64,000 nt of DNA from Marinifilum fragile JCM 15579 (GTDB lineage: Bacteria; Bacteroidota; Bacteroidia; Bacteroidales; Marinifilaceae): assembly GCF_001310955.1 (NCBI RefSeq), contig NZ_BAZX01000006.1, positions 62,001 through 126,000 of the forward strand, in the 5' to 3' direction. Under the pieces are notes generated by a model. It saw nothing but the letters and a program-made list of their open reading frames with translations, was not told the DNA's origin and ran no database searches. The first letter of the stretch is position 1; each line of letters begins with the position of its first letter. A program made the position numbers and the translations under genes. This document shows, piece by piece, positions 20,217 to 30,149 of the stretch.

Positions 20217-21730
20217 TTATAATTTAGGGAAGGCTAAGGATTTACCACTATGTCTGTCAACCGGAGTTTGCGCATCAACACTTTTCAAATATGATCGCAA
20301 CTGTGTGCATAGTTTTTTAGCGATTTCAGGATGCTCATCAATCAAATTGTGTTTCTCTGCGATGTCATTTTCCAAATCGAATAGCTCTGCCTTTTCATCT
20401 TCATAGCCGTAGCAAAGTTTCCATTTGCCCATTCTAATGGAACTAAAAGGTTTAATACTTGGATAGATATCTCTTAAGCCTTTCCATGCCCAATAGTGTG
20501 GATAGTGAAAACAAAGCCCTTCAGGACGATCAAACGATCCCTTGCCGGTAAGAAGAGGTGTCAAGTCTTTTCCATCAATGGTTTTCAGGAATGCCTCAGG
20601 AGAAATTCCTGCCATTTGTAGAATGGTTGGGAAGAAATCGTCGCTGCATACAGGTTCGTCACATTGAGTGCCAGGCTTTACTTTTCCAGCCCACTTCACC
20701 ATCATAGGAACCCTGATTCCTCCTTCACGGCAAGTTCCCTTTCCATCGCTAAGGGGAGCATTGGTGGTTGGATGTCCCGCATGGGTTACCAGGCCTCCAT
20801 TATCCGACATGAAGATGATGATGGTGTTGTCTGCAATTTTAAGCTCGTTCAGCTTGTTCATTACAGCACCCAAGCTTTGATCCATACTGGCTACCATGGA
20901 AGCATATTTTGCTTCGGCTTCGGTTTTGCCTTCCTGAATAAATTGTTGAACCAGTTCTTTGTGCTCCTGAATCGGCGTGTGAACGGCATAGTGAGCAAAA
21001 TTCAGGAAAAACGGTTTCTTCTCATTCGAAAGTTTTTCAATTAGCTGTGTTGCTTTCACTGTTAGGGCATCGGTAAGGTAGAGACTGTCTTTTGCAAACT
21101 CTTCCAGGTCGGGAACCTTGTATCCGCTGTCTTCTTTTCCGTAAGGATAATAGTAGGAGGCCGGATGACCCGCATGATGTCCTGCAATATTGTAATCGAA
21201 ACCTAACTGTTTGGGATCAGCACCTGAAGTACCGGCTTTTCCGAAGTGAGCTTTCCCAATGTGTGCCGTGGTGTAGCCATGTTCGCGCAATATTTTTGGG
21301 AAGGTGATGTCTGCAGCTGTTAATCCGTTAATATTCCAATCTGGAATGAATAATTTCTGTTCCGATTCAGGAACATCATTTCCCTGTCCGGGAATCCAGT
21401 TAGTGATTTGGCTTCTGGCCGGGTTTTTCCCCGTAAGAATACTGCATCGGGTGGGCGAGCAAACCGGGCTGGCTGCATAGGCATTGGTAAACTTGATGCC
21501 CTGCTGAGCCATCAACTCCATATTTGGTGTTTTCTGGTATTTATTGTTTGGCGTTGCAGTTTTGCCAAAAGGAACCGAGGTGTCGGTCCAGCCATATCAT
21601 CTACTAAGAAAAGGATGATGTTGGGAGAGCTTTCTGTTTTCGATGTGGACGTGCAAGCACCTGAAAGCAGTACTCCGGTGCAACCAATCAAACCCAGAGT
21701 ATTGGTCATTTTTGTTTTAAAACGATTCAT
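20217..21730 (-). pseudogene. S1-family sulfatase lipoprotein, frameshifted near 21592
   Basis: The minus-strand ATG at 21730 starts a lipoprotein leader (V-L-L-S-G-A-C) followed by the metal-site strand N-I-I-L-F-L-V-D-D-M; the frame then breaks. The second frame carries the rest, with the formylglycine motif C-S-P-T-R, T-G-K-N-P-A-R, I-G-K-A-H-F-G-K and M-S-D-N-G-G. Adding one G to the GG pair near 21592 gives D-D-M-G-W-T-D and a continuous protein of about 504 aa. It would be an exo- or endo-acting sulfatase needing the Cys-type maturase. It faces away from the sulfatase at 21973, so the 240 bp between them should hold divergent promoters. The substrate position (2-, 4- or 6-O-sulfate) cannot be read from the sequence. 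Confidence 0.83.
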
Positions 21731-21972
21731 GATTTGTTTGAGTTTTATTTGAGATTTAAATCTAAAGATGAAATATGGTAAATACAAGTTTGTCGATGGA
21801 AGATGGTTCTTGGAATATGTCCCATAAATAGAAATGCTTGAATTTAGGAGGAATGAGGAGACTTACGGCATGTTCGTGGATGATATTGGAGTTCATTCGG
21901 ATGATTTTACCCTTGAAGAATCGGGCTTAATAGGATATTTGGGTATTGCTATATAAAATAAATTTTTACCAA

Positions 21973-23555
21973 GTGAAGATATCAAAATCAATACATGCAA
22001 TGTGGCCCGTAGTTTTGGGTGCATGCGCAACAGGAACAACAAACCAGGCTGCAGAGGCCAATCAAAAGCCAAATGTAATTGTGGTAGTAACCGATGACCA
22101 GGGATATGGTCAGTTGAATTTCGATCCGAATTCCTATAGTCAGGATCAGTTGAAAAATACACAGGTGACCAAGCGATATACTACGCTGTTGAGGCGGCAT
22201 ACAATGCAGCTCAAACTGCCATGCCAAATACTTCCCAACTGGCTAACGAGGGAATTAAATTTACCAATGCTTTTGTGGCTTCTACTACATGTGCTCCTTC
22301 AAGGGCAGCCCTGTTAACTGGAAAATACACCCAGCGTTTTGGAATCTACAACAACTACGATGCGGAAGCAGGCGTTCGTCCTGATGAGACATTCCTTTCG
22401 GAGACTTTCCAGGAGAATGGCTACAAAACTGCAATGATTGGGAAATGGCACCTGGGAGAGTTGACCATCGACTCATTGGTAGAGAAGACCAGAGACTACC
22501 ATCGCGATGCGATTTACGGATGCGTGAAAAATCAGCACCCACTGAACAAGGGATTCGATTACTACTATGGTTTCAACTATCACGGAAGTAACTATTACAA
22601 TGCAACCAGCTTGTTCAGAAACTATGAGCATGTAAAATCACAAGGATACATCACCGAAGAGTTTACCGATGAGGCTTTGCAATACATCGAGAAGAATCAG
22701 AAAGATCCGTTTTTCATTTACCTGTCGTATAATGCGCCACACATTCCTTTGGAGGAACAGGCTCCAAGAAAATATCAGCGATTCAATACGGGTAATCCAG
22801 AAGTGGACAACTACTACGCAACTTTGGCTGCTGTTGACGAGGGAATTGGACAAATTGTTGCCAAGCTAAAAGAGTTGAAGCTGGACAAGAACACCATGAT
22901 TTTGTTTGTAAGTGATAATGGTGCCGTTGTTGATTCACCTCTACCGTTGAACGGAGCTTTTAAAGGAAACAAAGGTTTGATGTTCCAGGGAGGTATTCAT
23001 GTTCCGATGTTTGCCTGGTATCCTGGAAAATATAAAGAAGGAAAAGTGATTACCGATAATGTTTCTGCCATGGACTTGTTGCCTACAGCTTTGGCTGAAG
23101 CAGGAATTGAATTGCCTAAAGGAGTTGATGGTATCGATTTGAATTCTGTAATTCGCGGTGAGAATAAGCAAGGAAACAGCAGACAGCTTTTCTGGGCTGG
23201 TACACAGGCTTACCACTGGAGTGATACCAATCTTGGTTTCTGGTCCGATTACGAAAAGTATGTGAAGGGAAGTCTTGAGATTACAACTGTTCCATCAAGC
23301 CAGTACAAGGAGTATTTGTCTGATCCGGCAGGAACCGTGTTGGAAGGTGATTACATGATGCATTACTATCCTGTGGGAGATCGTTTTGAATTGTTCCACA
23401 TTAAAAATGATCCGGGCGAAGAAAATAACCTGGCTGCCCAGCATCCTGAAAAAGTGAAAAGCATGAAAGCTGCCTTCAACAAGTGGATAACTTCCATGGA
23501 AAAACCTGTGGAGTGGAAGCTTGCTACCTGGAAGAAGTTATTGCCAAAATCATAG
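21973..23555 (+). pseudogene. S1-family sulfatase lipoprotein, frameshifted near 22153
   Basis: A GTG at 21973 gives a short lipoprotein leader (V-V-L-G-A-C) and the metal-site strand N-V-I-V-V-V-T-D-D-Q-G-Y-G. The frame continues only to about 22150; the remaining protein, starting within D-Q-A-I-Y-Y-A-V-E-A, is in another frame and has C-A-P-S-R, T-G-K-Y-T-Q-R-F-G, I-G-K-W-H-L-G and V-S-D-N-G-A. Adding one A to the five-A run at 22153-22157 merges them (L-K-K-Y-T-G-D-Q-A). An earlier ATG at 21946 is possible but gives a poorer leader. It heads a plus-strand group with the next sulfatase and the maturase. Function: sulfate ester hydrolysis after Cys-to-formylglycine maturation. Confidence 0.83.
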
Positions 23556-23621
23556 TCGGAGTCTGATCTCAGATTTTGGAATTAAAGAAAATAAAAAGAT
23601 CTTTCAAGAAATTAATAACAG

Positions 23622-25214
23622 ATGAACAAGATAAGTAACTGTCTGCTACTGGGCGCTGGAGCATTGTTAATGCAGTCGTGTGGCGGAGGTTCCGATAAAA
23701 AGAGTGTAGAACAGGACAAGCCAAATGTCCTGTTTATCGCGGTAGATGATTTAAACGATTGGACAGGAATGTCAAAAGGACATCCCGATGTGAAAACACC
23801 AAACCTTGATCGTTTGGCGCAACGTGGGGTATATTTTACCAATGCGCATGCAGCCGTGGCTGTTTGTACGCCTTCCCGTTTGGCTGTATTGTCATCATTG
23901 AGCCCGGTGACTACGGGATGCTATACCAACAAAAGTGGAACGCCTAACCAGGAAATTTGGAACGATGTGGACTTGTTGCCTGCCTATTTCCGTCAGAACG
24001 GGTACCGTACCATGGCTTGTGGTAAGATTGAAGGACATGCTTGCTGGGCCATTGAGGATGATTTTGAGCATCAAAAGCTATGGGATGAACGCCGTCCGCG
24101 TGTGTACGGACTTACCGAGAAGATGCTGAAGGATGGAAACCGATATGGTGCTCCTGATTTTTATCCATTTCCAATGGGCGGATCGGGAACCACCAACTAC
24201 AACAAAAAGAATGGAACCAACTTCCCTGGATTTTCGCTTTGTGCAGGCCCTATTGACAGGGAATATCTGCCGGAAGGCAAAATGCCCGATGAGATTAATG
24301 TGGAATGGGCCATGGAGCGATTGAAAAAAGACTATGACAAGCCTTTTATGTTGGGAGTTGGCTTTCTGCGACCTCATGTTCCGTATACCGCACCACGTGA
24401 ATTCTTCGATATGTATCCGATAGATCAGATTGAGGTTCCAAAGGCAATGGAGAAGGAGTTTTCAGATATCCCAATGTATGGAAAGGCCATAGCCGAAGGG
24501 ATTACCGAGCCGGGAGCAGAAATGATTATCAATACCATCAGCCCGACTTATCGCAAGGAGCTGGTGCAGGGATACCTGGCTGCCATTTCTTTCATGGATG
24601 CCCAGTTGGGACGCCTACTAGATGCCTTGGACAACAGCCAGTATGCCGATAATACCATCATTGTGCTGTGGTCTGATCACGGACAGTGCTTTGGCGAAAA
24701 GCGCAACTGGAGAAAGAACAACCTTTGGAATGAGGCAACGGTAAGCCCTATGTTGTGGGTGGTTCCGGGTGTTACTGCTAAAGGACAGGTGAGCCAGCAG
24801 GAAGTAAGCTTACTGGATATCTATCCAACACTTACCGAGTTGTGTGGCTTTGAAAGCCAGAAGCAGGTTGACGGGGAAAGTATTATTCCATTGCTTACCG
24901 ATATGAAGGCAAAGCGCAAGAAGGCCGTAATCAGTAGCTGGACCCATGGAAGCCATTCAGTTCGTCGCGACAATTGGAGATACATTCGTTACTACGATGG
25001 ATCGGAAGAGCTTTACGATGAGGAAAAAGACTTTGGCGAACATCATAACCTGGCTAATGATCCAAAATACAAAGAAGTGATGGAAAACTTAAGAAAATAT
25101 CTACCGAAAGACATTTATCAACCTACTGATAAGAACGAAGAATTCCATATGATTAATAATAGGGTGAAAAGGTGGAGCAAGAATCCGGAAAGTATACCTG
25201 ATTATCTGAATTAG
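23622..25214 (+). CDS. S1-family sulfatase lipoprotein, iduronate-2-sulfatase-like
   Basis: This intact 530-aa protein has a lipobox leader (L-L-M-Q-S-C, C20), the strand N-V-L-F-I-A-V-D-D-L-N-D-W that is characteristic of iduronate-2-sulfatase-like S1 enzymes, the formylglycine motif C-T-P-S-R (C82), and a late W-S-D-H-G-Q-C-F-G-E-K. The D-D-L-N-D-W signature is used here to separate it from the neighbouring sulfatases. It may remove 2-O-sulfate from uronate residues, but specificity is inferred from family resemblance. It lies 66 bp after the preceding sulfatase and 50 bp before the maturase gene, consistent with one operon. Confidence 0.9.
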   Translation: MNKISNCLLLGAGALLMQSCGGGSDKKSVEQDKPNVLFIAVDDLNDWTGMSKGHPDVKTPNLDRLAQRGVYFTNAHAAVAVCTPSRLAVLSSLSPVTTGCYTNKSGTPNQEIWNDVDLLPAYFRQNGYRTMACGKIEGHACWAIEDDFEHQKLWDERRPRVYGLTEKMLKDGNRYGAPDFYPFPMGGSGTTNYNKKNGTNFPGFSLCAGPIDREYLPEGKMPDEINVEWAMERLKKDYDKPFMLGVGFLRPHVPYTAPREFFDMYPIDQIEVPKAMEKEFSDIPMYGKAIAEGITEPGAEMIINTISPTYRKELVQGYLAAISFMDAQLGRLLDALDNSQYADNTIIVLWSDHGQCFGEKRNWRKNNLWNEATVSPMLWVVPGVTAKGQVSQQEVSLLDIYPTLTELCGFESQKQVDGESIIPLLTDMKAKRKKAVISSWTHGSHSVRRDNWRYIRYYDGSEELYDEEKDFGEHHNLANDPKYKEVMENLRKYLPKDIYQPTDKNEEFHMINNRVKRWSKNPESIPDYLN

Positions 25215-25264
25215 GTATTGCCAAGCTTGCAAAAGTAGTTACAACATATTAAGACAGGGAGATT

Positions 25265-26335
25265 ATGGAAATGAAGAACAAACAGCTAAACTCAGTATTG
25301 GTTAAACCATCGGGACCCGATTGTAATTTAGGCTGCACCTATTGTTTTTATTTGGAGAAGGCTGACCTTTACCATCAGCAAAAAGTTCATAGAATGGATG
25401 AAGATACTCTTGAAGAGTTGATTCTTCAGGTGATGGAACAATCTGGCCCCGAGGTTTCTTTCGGTTGGCAAGGAGGGGAGCCAACCCTTATGGGTTTGGA
25501 TTTCTTTAGAAAAGTGATTGAACTTCAGCAAAAGTATGGCTACGGGAAAACCGTTGGAAATGGTCTTCAAACAAATGGTTTGCTTCTGAATGAAGAGTGG
25601 GCTGATTTTTTAAAGGAATACAATTGGTTGGTAGGATTATCATTGGATGGACCTGAGCATATTCATGATCATTATCGTTTAACGCAAGCGGGAAAGCCTA
25701 GCTGGGAAATCATTTCGAAGAATGCTAAAATGTTATTGGATAAGGGTGTTGCAACAAATGTACTAAGTTGTTTGACAGATTATTCAGCAGATCATATTGA
25801 GGAGATCTATCAGCATCACAAACAAATGGGATTTGATTTTATGCAGTTTATTCCTGTAGTGGAGACAGATAAGGAAAATCCGCGTCAAGCGGCATCTTTT
25901 TCTTTGTCTCCAGAGAAATATGGAAAAGTGCTTTGTAAGTTATGGGATTTGTGGGTTAATGATTTTAAAAACGGCGCTCCAACAACTTCGATTCGTCATT
26001 TTGAGTCGGTTTTCCATACTTATGTAGGCATACCTTCACCGGAATGCACCTTGCAAAAAGAGTGTGGTGTCTATACGGTAATTGAGCACAATGGAGATGT
26101 ATACTCATGTGATTTTTTTGTTGATCCGAAATGGAAGTTGGGGAATATTAAGGAAGGTAAGCTAATTAACATGCTTAATTCAAGAAAGCAAACTCAATTC
26201 GGATGTATGAAGTCCAAATTGCCAAGAAAGTGTAAAAGCTGTGCTTATTTAAAACATTGTTTTGGAGGTTGTACCAAGGATAGAATAAAAGATCCAAAAG
26301 ACAATGGTATGCCACGTTTTTTGTACTTCCTATAA
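25265..26335 (+). CDS. Anaerobic sulfatase-maturating radical SAM enzyme (anSME); C-terminus frameshifted
   Basis: The protein opens with V-L-V-K-P-S-G-P-D-C-N-L-G-C-T-Y-C; C20, C24 and C27 bind the radical SAM cluster. Later come W-Q-G-G-E-P-T-L, G-L-Q-T-N-G, L-S-L-D-G-P and the C-terminal SPASM-type cysteines (C-T-L-Q-K-E-C-G, C-K-S-C-A-Y-L-K-H-C-F-G-G-C). The enzyme oxidises the active-site Cys of sulfatases to formylglycine without oxygen; all four sulfatases here are of the Cys type. The frame stops early at 26335; taking one T from the six-T run at 26317-26322 continues it as R-F-C-T-S-Y-K-I-F-F and on to a stop at 26478-26480, giving the usual family C-terminal helix. Start 25265 or 25271. 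Confidence 0.92.
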   Translation: MEMKNKQLNSVLVKPSGPDCNLGCTYCFYLEKADLYHQQKVHRMDEDTLEELILQVMEQSGPEVSFGWQGGEPTLMGLDFFRKVIELQQKYGYGKTVGNGLQTNGLLLNEEWADFLKEYNWLVGLSLDGPEHIHDHYRLTQAGKPSWEIISKNAKMLLDKGVATNVLSCLTDYSADHIEEIYQHHKQMGFDFMQFIPVVETDKENPRQAASFSLSPEKYGKVLCKLWDLWVNDFKNGAPTTSIRHFESVFHTYVGIPSPECTLQKECGVYTVIEHNGDVYSCDFFVDPKWKLGNIKEGKLINMLNSRKQTQFGCMKSKLPRKCKSCAYLKHCFGGCTKDRIKDPKDNGMPRFLYFL

Positions 26336-26757
26336 AATATTTTTTGCTCACGCTCATTCTCAATTACGGGAAATGGGACGTAACTGGGTGGCAAACCAGT
26401 TAAGAATGCAGCAGGAAATGGAAGCCAAACAAGATGGAGGTAACTACAATGCTTACAATCATTTTGTAAAAGGGAAATAAGTTAAAATTAAAAAAAGAAA
26501 TTATAGAGTTGATATATCAGTTGGAGTTGAATTTGTTGATCTGGGATTAGCATCAATGCCAACAGTTTAAATGGCTGTAATAGATATATACAGAACCAAT
26601 TAATCACATATTTTGAGGCAAAAACACAGAAATATGCGAATGACTTGGTGAATCGTGTGAAGCTATTAATGAATAATGGAAATGACTGATTTAACAGTCG
26701 AATTGAAAAATTTGTTCGAATTTGAGTATTTAATTATTGTCTTATAAATTATAAAGA
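26336..26757. other. Out-of-frame anSME tail and spacer before the CBM9-like gene
   Basis: Bases to 26480 hold the shifted tail of the maturase. The remaining 277 bp are AT-rich, with no gene and no clear terminator; they probably contain the promoter of the gene at 26758. Confidence 0.55.
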
Positions 26758-27399
26758 ATGAAAACGTATACTGTAAATAAAATAAAAAATGATTGCTTAA
26801 ACATTTCGGGAGAGCATATGGACTTTGTATGGAACGAAGCAGAAGTGAATACTGATTTTAGCTATCCTTGGGAGAATTGTGAAGCTCCTTTGACAACTTT
26901 CAGAGCTTTGTATGATGATGATAACTTTTATTTTAGGTTCGATGTTGAGGATGAGAATGTACTTACTTTCGTTGATCAGAATCATAAAATGGAAGTTGTA
27001 GATTCAGACAGAGTTGAGATCTTTTTTAGACGAGATAAGGAATTAAATCCATATTACTGTTTGGAAATGGATGCTCATGCCAGAGTTCTTGATTATGTGA
27101 CAAATTATTATCGTAAGTTTGATTATAACTGGGCATGGCCTGAAAATAAGTTAGAGGTAAAAGCCTCAAAAAATAACAAAGGATATGTTGTAGAGGGATC
27201 AATTAAGCTTTCATCATTAAGAGAACTAGGTTTATTAAATGGCAATGTTTTGGAAGCAGGATTATACAGAGGATACTGTATGGAATTACCTGCTCAAGAT
27301 AAAGAAGCAGATTTAAGATGGATTTCTTGGGTGAAACCAGATGCTGAAGAGCCAGATTTTCATATTCCATCTTCCTTTGGTAAACTGATTTTAAAATAA
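26758..27399 (+). CDS. CBM9-like carbohydrate-binding protein, apparently cytoplasmic
   Basis: This 213-aa protein is nearly all one carbohydrate-binding family 9-like domain: W-N-E-A-E near the start, the strand D-D-N-F-Y-F-R-F-D-V-E-D, D-S-D-R-V-E-I-F-F, Y-Y-C-L-E-M-D and a late L-R-W-I-S-W-V-K-P. There is no signal peptide or membrane segment, so unlike most CBM9 modules it seems to stand alone and stay in the cytoplasm. The gene lies 22 bp upstream of galE and is likely co-transcribed with it. Function unknown; binding of a sugar or sugar nucleotide is a guess from fold. Confidence 0.75.
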   Translation: MKTYTVNKIKNDCLNISGEHMDFVWNEAEVNTDFSYPWENCEAPLTTFRALYDDDNFYFRFDVEDENVLTFVDQNHKMEVVDSDRVEIFFRRDKELNPYYCLEMDAHARVLDYVTNYYRKFDYNWAWPENKLEVKASKNNKGYVVEGSIKLSSLRELGLLNGNVLEAGLYRGYCMELPAQDKEADLRWISWVKPDAEEPDFHIPSSFGKLILK

Positions 27400-27421
27400 T
27401 AAAAGGCAAAATATAAGAAGA

Positions 27422-28444
27422 ATGAAGAAGCAAATTCTTGTGACAGGAGGAACCGGATTTATTGGTTCTCACACTGTAGTTGAGTTACAAAATAGCGGAT
27501 ATGATGTTGTAATAGTAGATAATCTGTCGAATTCAAAGATTGAAGTTTTGGATCAGATTGAAGAGATTACAGGTATTCGTCCAAGCTTTGAGCAGTTTGA
27601 TTTAACTGATAAGCAAAAGGTAAAAGCCTTTTTTGAGCAATATACTAAGTTGGAAGCAATTATTCATTTTGCAGCCTCTAAAGCGGTTGGAGAATCAGTA
27701 GAAAAACCATTGATGTATTACCATAACAACCTGAATTCACTCATGAACATCATGGAGTGCATGAATGAGTTCAATGTAAATAATTTGGTATTCTCATCAT
27801 CATGTACAGTTTATGGACAGCCGGATAAATTACCGGTTACCGAGCAAACTCCAAGAAAAGAAGCAGAATCGCCATATGGTAATACAAAGAGTATTTGCGA
27901 AGATATTATTTGCGATACGGTGCATGCCAACCCAGGTTTAAAAGGTATTGCTTTAAGATATTTTAACCCAATTGGAGCACACGAAACTGCAAAAATTGGA
28001 GAATTGCCATTAGGTGTTCCTAATAACTTAATTCCTTTCTTAACGCAAACTGTAGCAGGTATTCGACCTGAATTGAGTGTATTTGGGAATGATTACGATA
28101 CCCCTGATGGATCGGCAATACGCGATTATATACATGTTGTAGACTTAGCAAAAGCTCATGTTGTAGCCATAGAACGCTTGTTGGAGAATAAAAATCAAAA
28201 TGGCTACGAATATTTTAATGTGGGTACTGGAAATGGAGTGTCTGTATTGGAGATTATAGAATCTTTCGAAAGAGCAACAGGAGAAAAAGTTCCTCATAAA
28301 ATTGTTGAACGTAGAGCAGGTGATATTGAAAAGATTTATGCAGATACTACTTATGCCAATAATGAGTTAGGATGGAAAGCAGAAAGTACATTGGATGAAA
28401 CTTTGCTTTCAGCCTGGAAGTGGCAGGAAAATATTCCAAACTAA
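27422..28444 (+). CDS. galE: UDP-glucose 4-epimerase
   Basis: This 340-aa short-chain dehydrogenase-fold enzyme has the NAD-binding G-G-T-G-F-I-G-S-H at residues 9-17, F-S-S-S-C-T-V-Y-G, and the catalytic Y152-x-x-x-K156 (P-Y-G-N-T-K). R-Y-F-N-P-I-G-A-H and D-G-S-A-I-R-D-Y-I-H-V are typical of GalE. It interconverts UDP-glucose and UDP-galactose (and often the N-acetyl forms) in the cytoplasm. It sits at the edge of the glycosaminoglycan locus; UDP-GalNAc/UDP-Gal interconversion could serve sugar recycling or envelope synthesis. A strong terminator follows. Confidence 0.94.
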   Translation: MKKQILVTGGTGFIGSHTVVELQNSGYDVVIVDNLSNSKIEVLDQIEEITGIRPSFEQFDLTDKQKVKAFFEQYTKLEAIIHFAASKAVGESVEKPLMYYHNNLNSLMNIMECMNEFNVNNLVFSSSCTVYGQPDKLPVTEQTPRKEAESPYGNTKSICEDIICDTVHANPGLKGIALRYFNPIGAHETAKIGELPLGVPNNLIPFLTQTVAGIRPELSVFGNDYDTPDGSAIRDYIHVVDLAKAHVVAIERLLENKNQNGYEYFNVGTGNGVSVLEIIESFERATGEKVPHKIVERRAGDIEKIYADTTYANNELGWKAESTLDETLLSAWKWQENIPN

Positions 28445-28492
28445 ACTTTTGAATCATTTTCTTAAATCAAACGTTAAGATTGATATAACAAA

Positions 28493-28530
28493 TAAAGGGT
28501 GATCATACTTAGGTAAAAGGTCACCCTTTA
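28493..28530 (+). terminator. Intrinsic terminator of galE
   Basis: Arms TAAAGGGTGA and TCACCCTTTA form a perfect 10-bp stem about 50 bp after the galE stop codon. Confidence 0.82.
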
Positions 28531-28821
28531 TCTTAACCATAGTCTAAATTTTTTCAATATTTACTTTTGGGGCATCAATTGTAATCCTAATAAAGATTCG
28601 AGATTCACAGTTTTATAATTACACCAATTAAAACACCCTTTTTTCTCATTTATAGTATTTGTTTACGTTGGTATAAAAGAAAATATTACAAACAGATGGT
28701 TTACAAGTTTTTTTCCTGTTGGATTTCTGAGAAGGTGAGAGTTTAGGACTATTCCTTTCTTCGAACGTGATGAATATCTTATGAGCTTCAAAGAGGTTTA
28801 ATCCCTTTAAATTTAGTTCAT
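28531..28821. other. Spacer between galE and tRNA-Ser
   Basis: AT-rich, about 290 bp; I see no gene, repeat or RNA in it. Confidence 0.5.
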
Positions 28822-28856
28822 AAAAAAAGCACTAAAGTTTTTCAACTTCAGTGCTT
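28822..28856 (-). terminator. Terminator of tRNA-Ser
   Basis: On the minus strand, AAGCACTGAAGTT pairs with AACTTTAGTGCTT (one mismatch) and runs into seven T, 9 nt past the tRNA end. Confidence 0.82.
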
Positions 28857-28864
28857 ATATTTTG

Positions 28865-28949
28865 CGGAGAGAGAGGGATTCGAACCCCCGGTACGTTGCC
28901 GTACAATGGTTTTCAAGACCACCGCATTCGACCACTCTGCCATCTCTCC
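28865..28949 (-). tRNA. tRNA-Ser(UGA)
   Basis: An 85-nt class II tRNA: acceptor arms GGAGAGA/TCTCTCC, anticodon loop CTTGAAA with anticodon TGA, a long variable arm (TGTACGGCAACGTAC) and the T-arm GGGTTCGAATCCC. The 3' CCA is not encoded. It has its own promoter (29001-29032) and terminator (28822-28856). Confidence 0.95.
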
Positions 28950-29000
28950 AATACTTGTTTTGAGCTATTGTTGCTCTGTTATCTCTTGTGATAACGGGTG

Positions 29001-29032
29001 CAAATGTATGACAAAATTTAATTGCCACCAAA
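29001..29032 (-). promoter_or_regulatory. Bacteroidota-type promoter of tRNA-Ser
   Basis: On the minus strand, -33 TTTG (29032-29029), a 20-bp spacer, then -7 TACATTTG (29008-29001), which matches the TAnnTTTG consensus of Bacteroidota housekeeping promoters. It is about 50 bp upstream of the tRNA 5' end. Confidence 0.7.
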
Positions 29033-29098
29033 CATTTTTTTGTAATAAATTCGAATTATTTTCGAAGCCCTTGATCATCAGCCAAATTATTTTTGTAA

Positions 29099-30034
29099 TT
29101 AATGCAAATCTAATTCGTTTAGCATGTATAACGAGTGTTCGATGATCTTAAAAATTTCACTACAATACTCATTTACCGCCTTTGGACTTCCAGGCATCGC
29201 ATAAATTAAAGTTTTATTCATAACACCGGCAATTCCTCGACTGACCAATGCATTTGGTTTATCCATGCCATATTTTACTCTGATTAACTCCATAATACCA
29301 GGAATCTCTTTCGTAATGTGTTTTTTTACCACATCAGGCGTAATGTCCTTAGGACCTATTCCTGTTCCTCCAGTAGTGAAAACAATGTCAAATTCTTCTG
29401 ATTTGGCTTTGTCTAGTAGCATTGCTAATTTATCTTCCTGATCAGGAATGATATGCTTCTCGATGCTATAATGTCTATTTCGTGATTTGTAGAAATCCTG
29501 GCAAAGTTTTTCGGCAAGAGGACCGCTTTTATCAGCATATTCGCCTCTACTGGCTCTATCGCTAAGTGTAATGATCATGGTTTTTATCACTCTTGGATAA
29601 TAGGTTAATGTATCACCAGCTTTAAGAGTTCCATCTTTAATTACCCTACAAAAGATTCCTTCTTTAGGCATAACGCAATTGCCAACTTCCCTAAAAATAC
29701 TGCAATTGTCACCGTGACATTTTTTACCGATCTGAGTAACCTCAAGTTCCAATTCTCCAAAAGTAAATCTATCAAGTGGGGCAGTATGATGCAACAAAAT
29801 GCCTTCCGTTGTGATATTCTCGGCAAATTCGCCAAACTGAATTTTTCGTTTCGCTTCTTCAGAGAACTTATCGATACTTTCCTTGGCCAATAAACTAACC
29901 TGACGGTGCCAGTTTCCCGAATGAGCATCGCCTTCAACTCCAATAGAGCTTAACTGAATACTTTCAACTGGTTTTTTAATTGTACCTTTCTTTTCTGAAA
30001 TATTAACCGATAATACACTTACTTCTTTGTTCAT
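29099..30034 (-). CDS. MOSC-domain / MogA-type molybdopterin adenylyltransferase fusion
   Basis: This 311-aa protein joins an N-terminal MOSC domain (about 1-148; [18 protein letters not shown], with C-H-G-D-N-C containing the likely sulfur-carrying Cys) to a C-terminal MogA/MoaB domain (about 150-311; [32 protein letters not shown]). MogA activates molybdopterin by adenylation before Mo insertion by MoeA; MOSC domains bind Moco or handle its sulfur ligand. The linker reads smoothly with no sign of an indel, so I take this as a true fusion, of a kind I recall from other Bacteroidota. It is the last gene of the minus-strand Moco operon. Confidence 0.9.
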   Translation of the reverse strand: MNKEVSVLSVNISEKKGTIKKPVESIQLSSIGVEGDAHSGNWHRQVSLLAKESIDKFSEEAKRKIQFGEFAENITTEGILLHHTAPLDRFTFGELELEVTQIGKKCHGDNCSIFREVGNCVMPKEGIFCRVIKDGTLKAGDTLTYYPRVIKTMIITLSDRASRGEYADKSGPLAEKLCQDFYKSRNRHYSIEKHIIPDQEDKLAMLLDKAKSEEFDIVFTTGGTGIGPKDITPDVVKKHITKEIPGIMELIRVKYGMDKPNALVSRGIAGVMNKTLIYAMPGSPKAVNEYCSEIFKIIEHSLYMLNELDLH

Positions 30035-30074
30035 AGTATTTTATACCATTTTAATTTTAAAATTATTGAGGTAT

Positions 30075-30149
30075 AATGCCGATAGATATTTAAAGATCAA
30101 TAACAAACGAAGTGAGGTTATTGATTATTCTTAAATACTAATCGGTATT
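30075..30149. repeat. Long intercistronic inverted repeat between moaC and MOSC-mogA
   Basis: A left arm at 30075-30104 and right arm at 30117-30149 pair imperfectly over about 30 bp, with perfect blocks GATCAATAAC-like/GTTATTGAT and CCGAT/ATCGG, around a 12-nt loop. The right arm reaches into the moaC stop codon. It would form a stable hairpin in the operon mRNA without a T-run. Confidence 0.65.

Noticed and set aside
29099..30034. MOSC-MogA fusion as another frameshift artefact
   Set aside because: The linker reads as normal protein, both domains are complete and no alternative end or start appears in another frame.
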